Positions 1 through 5,222 of a DNA stretch of 6,570 nt are shown here, in pieces. How positions within the stretch are numbered: the stretch's first letter is position 1; each line of letters starts with the position of its first letter. The stretch comes from an uncultured Sphingobium sp. GTDB lineage: Bacteria > Pseudomonadota > Alphaproteobacteria > Sphingomonadales > Sphingomonadaceae. The notes under the pieces were generated by a model. The model worked only from the letters and a program-made list of their open reading frames with translations. It did not search any database and was not told where the DNA came from. Both the position numbers and the translations under genes were made by a program. The DNA is taken from positions 1 through 6,570 of the forward strand of contig CAMPHJ010000083.1 in assembly GCA_946885845.1 (NCBI GenBank), written 5' to 3'.

Positions 1-10
1 GCTTCATCAT
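1..10 (-). CDS. Start of an unidentified minus-strand gene (partial, leaves the window)
   Basis: On the minus strand two consecutive ATG codons (10..8 and 7..5) are followed by AAG, so a protein beginning Met-Met-Lys would continue beyond the left edge. A full AAGGAG ribosome binding site lies at 25..20, nine bases before the first ATG. This spacing is ideal and is the main evidence. Only three codons are visible, so no product can be named. It lies 66 bases beyond the stop of the phospholipase D gene on the same strand and could be the third gene of that transcript or have its own promoter. I see no convincing promoter between them. Confidence 0.45.
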
Positions 11-19
11 CTCGTCGGT

Positions 20-25
20 CTCCTT
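20..25 (-). promoter_or_regulatory. Ribosome binding site for the gene at the left edge
   Basis: The minus strand reads AAGGAG here, followed by nine bases and then ATG at 10..8. It is the strongest Shine-Dalgarno sequence in the window and the reason a gene is called at the edge. Confidence 0.5.
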
Positions 26-76
26 GAACGAGCCTTAAACTCTCAAGTGACCGGCGCAAAACCGTTACAGTCCAGT

Positions 77-1525
77 TCAGGACCGGGCCTTTAACCGCCG
101 GAACAGGCCCTTCGCGGTCATCGGCTCCAGCATTTCGTCGGGACCTTCCGGGTCTAGCACCTCATGGTCGGCCAGCCATTTCTGCACCTCGTTAAGATCG
201 GGCGTGACATAAGGGCGCAGGGTGCGGCCCGGCTTGTCGCGCAGTTCCTCAATTCCTGCGACCAATCCGCGTTCGGCGATGACGGCGGCGACGCGGTCGA
301 TCGGCAGATCGAGATGTTCGGCGATCAGGTCATCCCGGATCGACAGGATTGTTGCTTCCTGCCCGGCGTTGGCGGGCAGGCTGGCGTCGATGGTCATGTC
401 GCACTCAGAATCCAGCCGCAATGATCGATTGTTCATGTTGGACGAACCCACGCGGATCACGCGATCATCGACGATCAATATCTTGGCATGGACATAGATC
501 GGATCGCCCCGGACGGTGAAGGGATGGTAGATGCGCAGCCGGCCGTGAACGTCGCGGGCACGTAACGCTTCCACCAGTCTGGCCCGGGCCGTGTCCATGG
601 CCTGCTGTTCCAGCCAGCCATCCGCCTGTTCCGGGTTGATGATGACGATGTCGGGACCGTTCGGCTCACCAAGCCGCGCCGCCAGCGCCTCAGCAATACG
701 GCGGGAGGCGAAATATTGGCTTTCAGCGTAGATTGTCCGCTTCGCGGAGGCGATCTGGCTAAGGTAGAGCTGCTCAATCTCCAGCACCGGCTGCTGGTCA
801 TCCATTTCCGGCGCGGACCGAGAAATGGCCACGTCCACTTGTTCGAACTGGACCGGCAGTGCGTCGGGCCAGCAATCATGCTCACCCTCGATGCGGTCCA
901 GTTCGCCGCCGCCTGCCTTGCTCCAGCGGGCACGGGCGTGATCGCCCAGCACCATGGCAACGTCTCCCTGCAAGGCAGTGGTAGCGTCGTGCCACGGGCC
1001 GTAGGCAGCGCCGTCGGGATGTCGGCGATTGGGGTCGCTGTCGCGATGATGGCGCGTGTCCCAGCGATCGGCGGTCATGTCGATTCCCCCGCAGAAGGCG
1101 AAACAATCGTCGATCACCACGATTTTCTGGTGATGCGATGCGGCGGGCGGGTGATGACTGTCCAGCTTCACCTGAATGCGCTTGTGGGTCATCCATTTGA
1201 CCGTGGTGAACAGGTTGGTCGGCTGCACCATCGACTTCATTGCGCCCACGTCCCAGCGCAACAGGAATATTTCAAGTTCCGGCGTCTGGTCCACCAGCCA
1301 GCTGATGAAATCGCCGATGATGACGGGGGCATCGTCTTTTGCCTCATCCTCCCGGACCAGGCTGATGGCAGCATCGAAATCCCAGCCGATCAGCATGATC
1401 CGCCGCTTGGCTTTCATCATCGCAGCGCGGGCGTGGCGAAAATAGCATTCGGCGTCGATGATGACGCTGGCCCGTGCGGCGCGGGCTATGCGCCAGCAAT
1501 CCTCACCTTCGCGCGGGGCGGTCAT
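77..1525 (-). CDS. Phospholipase D-family protein with two HKD motifs
   Basis: This 482-residue protein has two PLD-type catalytic motifs of the form HxKx4D: H132-K134-D139 (followed by a GGID turn near 145-148) and H346-K348-D353 (followed by GSSNMNNRS near 360-368). The paired motifs are expected to form one active site that works through a phospho-histidine intermediate on phosphodiester bonds. The N-terminal segment with MLIGWDFD near 44-51 resembles the bacterial branch of the eukaryotic-like PLD1/2 proteins. I see no signal peptide or membrane helix, so it looks cytosolic or peripheral to the membrane, unlike classic cardiolipin synthases with N-terminal helices. The frame is open upstream to 1738, but the ATG at 1525 is preferred: it overlaps the ubiA stop as ATGA, and the extra upstream residues are antisense-like, low-complexity sequence inside ubiA. 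Substrate is unknown; phospholipid hydrolysis, transphosphatidylation and cardiolipin synthesis are all possible. Confidence 0.88.
   Translation of the reverse strand: MTAPREGEDCWRIARAARASVIIDAECYFRHARAAMMKAKRRIMLIGWDFDAAISLVREDEAKDDAPVIIGDFISWLVDQTPELEIFLLRWDVGAMKSMVQPTNLFTTVKWMTHKRIQVKLDSHHPPAASHHQKIVVIDDCFAFCGGIDMTADRWDTRHHRDSDPNRRHPDGAAYGPWHDATTALQGDVAMVLGDHARARWSKAGGGELDRIEGEHDCWPDALPVQFEQVDVAISRSAPEMDDQQPVLEIEQLYLSQIASAKRTIYAESQYFASRRIAEALAARLGEPNGPDIVIINPEQADGWLEQQAMDTARARLVEALRARDVHGRLRIYHPFTVRGDPIYVHAKILIVDDRVIRVGSSNMNNRSLRLDSECDMTIDASLPANAGQEATILSIRDDLIAEHLDLPIDRVAAVIAERGLVAGIEELRDKPGRTLRPYVTPDLNEVQKWLADHEVLDPEGPDEMLEPMTAKGLFRRLKARS
1522..1525 (-). other. ATGA stop-start overlap between ubiA and the phospholipase D gene
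   Basis: On the minus strand the bases read ATGA: the ATG starts the phospholipase D protein and the TGA ends ubiA. Such four-base overlaps usually mean translational coupling, so the two proteins are probably made from one message. The Shine-Dalgarno inside the end of ubiA is weak (GGTAGG), consistent with re-initiation by ribosomes finishing ubiA. Confidence 0.85.
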
Positions 1526-2430
1526 GCGCTGCCTACCACCAGGCAGCCCATGAACATGAGCAGCCCGGCAAAGCGATTGGACCGAAATTTGCGGAGGGGA
1601 TCGATGCCGTCTTCCTTCAACGTTGCGGCCTGCCAGGCTAGGTGAACGGCGATGGGGAGCAGCGCCACAATCGCCAGAAGCTGCGGCCTCACCTGCCAGA
1701 TCGAGGCAGCCCAGAGCGTGAGCGCGAGCATATAGCATAGCGACACGCCCGCGCGGACGTGCCGCCCCATCGACAGGGCGCTTGACCCGATGCCGATCAA
1801 TGCGTCATCCTCCCGGTCTTGCAGCGCATAGATGGTGTCATAACCGACAACCCAGAAAATGGTGCCACCATAGAGCAACAGCCCCGGCGCGGTGAGGGCA
1901 CCCATGACTTCGCTCCAGCCGACCAGCGCCGCCCAGGAAAAGACGAGGCCGAGCCACAGCTGGGGCCAGCCGGTGATCCGTTTCATGAAGGGATAAGCGG
2001 CAACGAGCGCAAGGCTGCCCAGCGCGACGATCTGCGCCGCAAGACGTAGCTGCAGCAGGACGACGAGGCCGATCAGGCAGAGCAGGATCAGCCACGCCCA
2101 TGCCGTCCTGACGGAAATCGCTCCGCTCGCCAGCGGTCGCGCCGCTGTGCGCGCCACCTTTTTATCAAGGTCGCGGTCGACAATATCGTTGAACACGCAC
2201 CCCGCGCCGCGCATCGCAATGCTGCCGACCAGCAGCCAGAGGATGAGCGGCCAGCGTTCCTTCCCTCCGCCCGCCAGCGCCGCCGCCCATGCGCCCGGCC
2301 AGAACAGCAGCCACCAGCCGATCGGCCGGTCGAACCGCGCCAATAGAGCAAGCGCCCGCGGCGTATCGGGCAGGCGGGCGAGCAGGCCGCGCGCCTGCGT
2401 GTCGGGAACTATGCTGTCGCTCAACGTCAC
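1522..2430 (-). CDS. ubiA: 4-hydroxybenzoate polyprenyltransferase
   Basis: UbiA is an integral inner-membrane enzyme that attaches the polyprenyl tail to 4-hydroxybenzoate, an early step of ubiquinone synthesis. The 302-residue product matches the family in length. The first Mg-diphosphate motif NDIVDRDLD lies at 81-89 and the second, a YDTIYALQDREDD stretch, at 197-209. RPIGWWLLFWP near 35-45 and the C-terminal KFRSNRFAGLL near 281-291 are also typical. About eight or nine hydrophobic helices alternate with short polar loops. The start is a GTG at 2430..2428; the frame is closed by TAA at 2463..2461 with no ATG between, so GTG is the best candidate, although its Shine-Dalgarno (AGAGGAAG, about 20 bases upstream) is poorly placed. 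The gene diverges from rsmE and overlaps the next gene by four bases. A homologous prenyltransferase with another acceptor cannot be excluded but is unlikely. Confidence 0.95.
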   Translation of the reverse strand: MTLSDSIVPDTQARGLLARLPDTPRALALLARFDRPIGWWLLFWPGAWAAALAGGGKERWPLILWLLVGSIAMRGAGCVFNDIVDRDLDKKVARTAARPLASGAISVRTAWAWLILLCLIGLVVLLQLRLAAQIVALGSLALVAAYPFMKRITGWPQLWLGLVFSWAALVGWSEVMGALTAPGLLLYGGTIFWVVGYDTIYALQDREDDALIGIGSSALSMGRHVRAGVSLCYMLALTLWAASIWQVRPQLLAIVALLPIAVHLAWQAATLKEDGIDPLRKFRSNRFAGLLMFMGCLVVGSA

Positions 2431-2433
2431 GCT

Positions 2434-2500
2434 CGCTTGTCGAAGGGCCGTTCTTCCTCTTTAGAGAAATGGAAGGGTTCGACAAGCGCGGCCCGAACGG
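2434..2500. repeat. Inverted pair of REP-like palindromic repeats in the ubiA-rsmE spacer
   Basis: CGCTTGTCGAA at 2434-2444 is the exact reverse complement of TTCGACAAGCG at 2478-2488. Inside these arms CTTCC (2453-2457) can pair with GGAAG (2471-2475), so the whole block can fold into one long interrupted hairpin. The right copy also carries its own small dyad, GTTCG (2477-2481) with CGAAC (2494-2498). Head-to-head copies of a TTCGACAAGC...CGAACGG core are typical of dispersed extragenic palindromes in sphingomonads and some other proteobacteria; that assignment comes from memory, not a search. The block fills nearly all of the 81-base spacer and touches the start region of both genes. Confidence 0.7.
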
Positions 2501-2502
2501 AG
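2499..2502 (+). promoter_or_regulatory. Ribosome binding site deciding the rsmE start
   Basis: GGAG is followed nine bases later by ATG at 2512. This favours 2512 over the non-ATG start at 2437, which would lie inside the repeat and add 25 residues unrelated to the family. A second AAGGA at 2506-2510 is too close to the ATG to be the main site. Confidence 0.65.
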
Positions 2503-2511
2503 TGCAAGGAT

Positions 2512-3261
2512 ATGACCGCAACCCCCGCCTGGCCGCCGCAAAGCGCGCCGCGCCTGCATGTCGAAACACAGCTGGGCGAAGGGGTGACTGTACAGGTCGA
2601 CGGCAATCCCGCCCATTATCTGATAAGCGTCATGCGGATGAAGCCCGATGACATCGTGCTGCTGTTCGACGGACGGTCAGGCGAATGGGCCGCGCGGGTG
2701 CGGGACATGCGCAAGCGCGACCTGGTGCTGGAATGTGTGCGACAAACCAGGCCGCTGGACGATGTGCCCGATTTCTGGCTGTGTTGCGCGCCTATCAAAA
2801 AGGGGCGTATCGACCTGATCGCCGAAAAGGCGTGCGAACTGGGCGTGGCCAGGCTGCAACCCGTGCTCACACGCCGGGCGGTGGTGGACAAGCTGAAGCT
2901 CGACAGACTGCACGGGCATCTGGTCGAAGCGGCGGAACAGTGCGGGCGGACGGCATTGCCGGAACTGGGCGCGCTCATAAAGCTGGACTCGCTGCTGCGC
3001 GACTGGCCGCAGGACCGCTGGCTGTTCTTCGCCGATGAAAGCGGAGGGGCACCGCTGGCGACAACCCTGCTCGCGCACCCCGGCCCGGCGGCGTTCCTGA
3101 TCGGCCCGGAAGGTGGATTCGACCCGACCGAACGCGAAGCCATCCGCGCTCTGCCAAAAGCCGTGCCGGTGTCGCTTGGCCCCCGAATTCTGCGGGCGGA
3201 AACGGCGGCGATCGCGGCGACGAGCGCCTGGATGACGATCAACGGCGATTGGGGGGAATGA
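2512..3261 (+). CDS. rsmE: 16S rRNA (uracil-1498-N3)-methyltransferase
   Basis: RsmE uses S-adenosylmethionine to methylate N3 of U1498 in helix 44 of 16S rRNA, near the decoding centre. The 249-residue product has the family's usual length and order. An N-terminal PUA-like RNA-binding domain includes HYLISVMRMKPDDIVLLFDG near 35-54. The SPOUT/trefoil-knot catalytic domain carries EKACELGV at 105-112, EAAEQCGR at 139-146, IGPEGGF at 197-203 and LGPRILRAETA at 222-232; the last two form the cofactor-binding knot. The ATG at 2512 is chosen because a GGAG lies nine bases upstream and the protein then begins where the family does. It is transcribed away from ubiA; the spacer between them is mostly repeat. 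In many alphaproteobacteria rsmE is followed by gshA, which is absent here. Confidence 0.95.
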   Translation: MTATPAWPPQSAPRLHVETQLGEGVTVQVDGNPAHYLISVMRMKPDDIVLLFDGRSGEWAARVRDMRKRDLVLECVRQTRPLDDVPDFWLCCAPIKKGRIDLIAEKACELGVARLQPVLTRRAVVDKLKLDRLHGHLVEAAEQCGRTALPELGALIKLDSLLRDWPQDRWLFFADESGGAPLATTLLAHPGPAAFLIGPEGGFDPTEREAIRALPKAVPVSLGPRILRAETAAIAATSAWMTINGDWGE

Positions 3262-3313
3262 GCCGATAGCGGGGTTGCTGATAGTGACTTCCAGCCGGGT
3301 TAATTGCGCCCGC

Positions 3314-3334
3314 CGACCGCGGGTTGAGCGGTCG
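3314..3334. promoter_or_regulatory. Dyad: candidate activator site or weak rsmE terminator
   Basis: CGACCGC (3314-3320) and GCGGTCG (3328-3334) form a perfect seven-base inverted repeat around a seven-base centre. Its midpoint is about 143 bases before the predicted sigma-54 start at 3467, within the usual 80-200 base range of enhancer-binding-protein sites. CGACCGC recurs at 3406-3412 and CGACC at 3396-3400. The alternative is an rsmE terminator: four T residues follow at 3340-3343, but five bases after the stem, so it would be a poor one. The sequence alone does not decide between these. Confidence 0.4.
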
Positions 3335-3440
3335 CCCGATTTTCGTGCCTTTCGGCGGCATTTGGCCGTCTTATGCTTTTACACAAGGTTGCAGACGACC
3401 TATATCGACCGCGACGTCACCTGATGGCGTGGGCTAGATG

Positions 3441-3455
3441 TGGCACGGGATTTGC
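3441..3455 (+). promoter_or_regulatory. Sigma-54 (RpoN) promoter of the omega-aminotransferase gene
   Basis: TGGCACG (3441-3447), four bases, then TTGC (3452-3455) matches the complete core of the sigma-54 consensus TGGCACG-N4-TTGC. The invariant GG (3442-3443) and GC (3454-3455) are separated by exactly ten bases, as sigma-54 requires. The flanking positions (Y before, W after) do not match. Transcription is predicted to start near 3467, giving a 47-base leader before the ATG at 3514. Sigma-54 promoters need an ATP-using enhancer-binding activator, typically tied to nitrogen status or a specific substrate; which one acts here is not visible. Confidence 0.78.
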
Positions 3456-3492
3456 GTCCAGCTTCCACGGAAGGCTGAACTGGGCTTTTTTT
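3456..3492 (+). terminator. Hairpin with seven-T tract straddling the predicted transcription start
   Basis: GTCCAG (3456-3461) pairs with CTGGGC (3480-3485) with one G-U pair, and CTTC (3462-3465) pairs with GAAG (3470-3473) around CACG; six bases bulge on the right side. Seven T residues follow directly at 3486-3492. This has the form of an intrinsic terminator for plus-strand transcripts arriving from rsmE. RNA begun at the predicted sigma-54 start (3467) would lack most of the left arm and should escape. This is inference from pairing only; the bulge weakens the stem. Confidence 0.4.
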
Positions 3493-3513
3493 AAGATCGG
3501 AAAAGCGAAGATA

Positions 3514-4878
3514 ATGACTAATCCCAATGCCAATGCAGCCAATGATATTGCAGCTCACCTACACTCCTTCACAAATCTTACGGCTCATGAAAAAGTCGGC
3601 CCGTTGGTCATTGCGCGTGGCGATGGGGTCTTCGTGGAAGACGACAAGGGCAATCGATATCTTGAAGCGATGTCGGGCCTTTGGTGCGCTTCACTTGGCT
3701 TTAGCAATAAACGCCTTGCCAAGGCGGGTAGTGATGCATTGTACCAGCTGCCTTATTACCACACGTTCACGGGGCGTTCGAATCCCGCGGTAGCGGCGCT
3801 TGCCAGCAAGCTGCTGTCGATGGCGCCTGTGCCGATGTCGAAGGCGTTTTTCGCCAATAGCGGCTCTGAGGCGAACGATACCGCCGTCAAGCTGGTCTGG
3901 TATTATCATAATGCTATCGGCAAGCCGGAAAAGAAGAAGATCCTCGGACGCGTCAACGCCTATCATGGCGTGACCGTCGCGTCAGCCAGCGTCGGCGGGA
4001 TTCCCACCAATCATCGCGATTTCGACCTGCCCATCCACAACATCATGCACGTCGATTGTCCGCATTATTTCCGTTACGGACTGCCTGGGGAAAGCGAAGA
4101 GGATTTCGCGACCCGCATGGCCGACAATCTTGAAAAGCGCATCCTGGAGGAAGGCCCCGAAACGGTCGCCGCATTCTTTGCCGAACCGGTCATGGGCGCA
4201 GGTGGAGTCATAGTCCCGCCCGCCACCTATTTCGAAAAAGTGCAAAAGGTGCTGGCGAAATATGACGTGCTGCTGGTCGCAGACGAAGTCGTTTGCGGTT
4301 TTGCCCGGACGGGGGAAATGTTCGGGTCCACCACTTACGGGATGAAGCCCGACATCATCAACACAGCAAAGGCGCTGTCGTCAGGCTATGCGCCGATCTC
4401 GGCGGTGATGGTGAATGAAAAGATCTATTCGGCCATCGCGGCGAACAGCGGCGATATCGGCACCTTTGGCCATGGCTTCACCTATTCGGGCCACCCGGTA
4501 AGCTGCGCGATCGCGCTGGAAACGCTGAAAATTTACGAAGAGGATAATATCCTCGGCCATGTCCAGTCGCTGGTTCCGCAATTCCAGAAGGCACTGCACA
4601 GCTATGAAGGGCGCAAGTTCGTCGGCGAAGTTCGCGGCGTCGGGCTGTTCGGTGCCATCGAGCTGTTCGCGGACCCGGAGAAGCGTATCCCCTTCGAACC
4701 GTCGGCAAAGGTCGGCCCGCGGATCGTGGAAATCGGGCTGGAACAGGGCATCATCGTCCGGGCTTTGGGCGATACGATGGTCCTTTGCCCGCCTTTGATC
4801 ATCACGGCCGAAGAATTGGACGAGCTGTTCGAGCGTTTTGGCCGCGCCATGGCCATTTTCGAAGAAAGCTTCGCCTAA
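3514..4878 (+). CDS. Class III pyridoxal-phosphate omega-aminotransferase (amine:pyruvate type)
   Basis: This 454-residue protein is a fold-type I, class III aminotransferase. It most resembles the omega-transaminase group that moves amino groups from amines or omega-amino acids to pyruvate, giving an aldehyde or ketone and L-alanine. Visible features are EAMSGLWC with W57, the cofactor-phosphate loop NSGSEANDT at 115-123, YHG with Y150, DEVVCGF with D257 facing the pyridine ring, catalytic K286 in AKALSSGY, T323 in GFTYSGHP, and R416 in VRALGDTM, where relatives have the mobile arginine that binds the substrate carboxylate. The frame opens at 3373, but ATG 3514 gives the family N-terminus and lies downstream of the sigma-54 start. 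The Shine-Dalgarno is weak. The first stretch is less GC-rich than the rest. Putrescine:pyruvate (SpuC-like) or beta-alanine:pyruvate activity are the main alternatives; the amine donor cannot be read from sequence. Confidence 0.9.
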   Translation: MTNPNANAANDIAAHLHSFTNLTAHEKVGPLVIARGDGVFVEDDKGNRYLEAMSGLWCASLGFSNKRLAKAGSDALYQLPYYHTFTGRSNPAVAALASKLLSMAPVPMSKAFFANSGSEANDTAVKLVWYYHNAIGKPEKKKILGRVNAYHGVTVASASVGGIPTNHRDFDLPIHNIMHVDCPHYFRYGLPGESEEDFATRMADNLEKRILEEGPETVAAFFAEPVMGAGGVIVPPATYFEKVQKVLAKYDVLLVADEVVCGFARTGEMFGSTTYGMKPDIINTAKALSSGYAPISAVMVNEKIYSAIAANSGDIGTFGHGFTYSGHPVSCAIALETLKIYEEDNILGHVQSLVPQFQKALHSYEGRKFVGEVRGVGLFGAIELFADPEKRIPFEPSAKVGPRIVEIGLEQGIIVRALGDTMVLCPPLIITAEELDELFERFGRAMAIFEESFA

Positions 4879-4885
4879 CGGCATG

Positions 4886-4928
4886 GCCCCGGCGGCGGCT
4901 GCGTCTTGCGCAGCTATGTCGCCGGGGC
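4886..4928 (+). terminator. Large two-tier hairpin just after the aminotransferase stop
   Basis: A nine-base perfect outer stem, GCCCCGGCG (4886-4894) with CGCCGGGGC (4920-4928), encloses a six-base perfect inner stem, GCTGCG (4898-4903) with CGCAGC (4909-4914). It begins eight bases after the TAA stop. No T-run follows, so it is more likely a 3'-end stabiliser or an unusual terminator than a classic intrinsic terminator. Confidence 0.5.
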
Positions 4929-4948
4929 GACTGGGATCACGACACAGG

Positions 4949-4976
4949 GATGCCGCGCTGTCAAAGGCGCGGCATC
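4949..4976. repeat. Ten-base perfect inverted repeat
   Basis: GATGCCGCGC (4949-4958) and GCGCGGCATC (4967-4976) pair perfectly around an eight-base loop. No T-run follows on either strand. The outer arm GATGCCG/CGGCATC is shared with the repeat at 5032-5055, suggesting a repeated element. Confidence 0.6.
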
Positions 4977-5006
4977 GCAGCGACTATGTCGACTTCATGG
5001 CAACAT

Positions 5007-5026
5007 CTCACGGATATAGCCGTGAG
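5007..5026. repeat. Seven-base inverted repeat
   Basis: CTCACGG (5007-5013) and CCGTGAG (5020-5026) pair perfectly around ATATAG. It lies between the two GATGCCG hairpins. Confidence 0.5.
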
Positions 5027-5031
5027 CGGGC

Positions 5032-5073
5032 GATGCCGTGCGTCGGTCCGGCATCGACCTGCTATTGCGGACC
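5032..5073. repeat. Overlapping alternative hairpins sharing the GATGCCG arm
   Basis: GATGCCG (5032-5038) can pair with CGGCATC (5049-5055). Alternatively GGTCCG (5045-5050) can pair with CGGACC (5068-5073). The two stems share bases 5049-5050 and so exclude each other, giving a two-state fold. The first stem repeats the outer arms of the hairpin at 4949-4976. Confidence 0.45.
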
Positions 5074-5091
5074 GGCGGGTAGTGACAATGG

Positions 5092-5104
5092 CGGGATTAT
5101 CCCG
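5092..5104. repeat. Thirteen-base palindrome CGGGAT-T-ATCCCG
   Basis: Two six-base arms (5092-5097 and 5099-5104) mirror each other around one T. With a one-base centre it cannot make a good RNA hairpin, so it resembles a dimeric protein-binding site. No gene starts nearby, so its purpose is unknown. Confidence 0.35.
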
Positions 5105-5169
5105 GTCGCGCCTTCCTCGCCCTTCCCTCGACTAGCGATGACTTTCGTAGCCACCATAAGGGCGTCGCA

Positions 5170-5183
5170 CAGGCCGGGGCCTG
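5170..5183. repeat. Palindrome CAGGCC-GG-GGCCTG
   Basis: Six-base arms (5170-5175, 5178-5183) flank two G residues, 28 bases past the dadA stop on the minus strand. It might help end dadA transcription, but no T-run follows on the minus strand. Confidence 0.35.
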
Positions 5184-5204
5184 CTCGCCGCCGTTCAGTA
5201 TATA

Positions 5205-5222
5205 GTTACGCTCAGGCGTAAC
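5205..5222 (-). terminator. Hairpin spanning the dadA stop codon
   Basis: GTTACGC (5205-5211) and GCGTAAC (5216-5222) form a perfect seven-base stem with a four-base loop. The dadA TGA stop (5214..5212) sits in the loop, so the right arm is coding sequence for the last residues. No T-run follows on the minus strand, so it may protect the 3' end of the message rather than terminate it. Confidence 0.4.

Larger units (their letters stand above)
3262..3513. other. Regulatory spacer between rsmE and the aminotransferase
   Basis: These 252 bases hold no credible gene. The frame of the aminotransferase is open back to 3373, but those 47 codons do not resemble the family and lie across the promoter. 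In order, the spacer contains a seven-base dyad at 3314-3334, two CGACC repeats one helical turn apart at 3396 and 3406, a sigma-54 promoter at 3441-3455, a hairpin plus T-run at 3456-3492, and a weak ribosome binding region at about 3499-3510. Confidence 0.8.
4879..5211. other. Gene-free spacer between convergent genes, rich in hairpins
   Basis: These 333 bases separate the stop codons of the aminotransferase and dadA. Frames that stay open here have neither recognisable motifs nor a good ribosome binding site. The spacer holds at least six inverted repeats, listed separately, plus an imperfect direct repeat: CGCAGC-TATGTCG at 4909-4921 and CGCAGC-GAC-TATGTCG at 4976-4991. This density exceeds what two terminators need. 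Confidence 0.75.

Noticed and set aside
716..1645. Long plus-strand open frame (309 codons) opposite the phospholipase D and ubiA genes
   Set aside because: It is antisense to two genes with clear catalytic motifs, has no recognisable domain, and such frames are common in GC-rich DNA.
1526..1738. N-terminal extension of the phospholipase D frame by 71 residues
   Set aside because: It lies wholly inside ubiA, has no resemblance to the family, and the ATG at 1525 overlaps the ubiA stop in the usual coupled manner.
2437..2466. Possible sigma-70 promoter TTGTCG-N17-TTTAGA for rsmE
   Set aside because: The -10 matches only three of six bases and the -35 is part of the repeat arm, so it cannot be separated from chance.
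2616..3242. Long minus-strand open frame opposite rsmE
   Set aside because: Serine- and arginine-rich low-complexity translation typical of a shadow of a real gene; no motif.
3373..3513. N-terminal extension of the aminotransferase by 47 residues
   Set aside because: It runs across the sigma-54 promoter and predicted start site and is unlike family N-termini; the protein from 3514 matches the family.
4838..5221. Plus-strand open frame of 127 codons crossing the convergent spacer
   Set aside because: It starts inside the aminotransferase in another frame, passes through several hairpins, and has no good ribosome binding site or motif.
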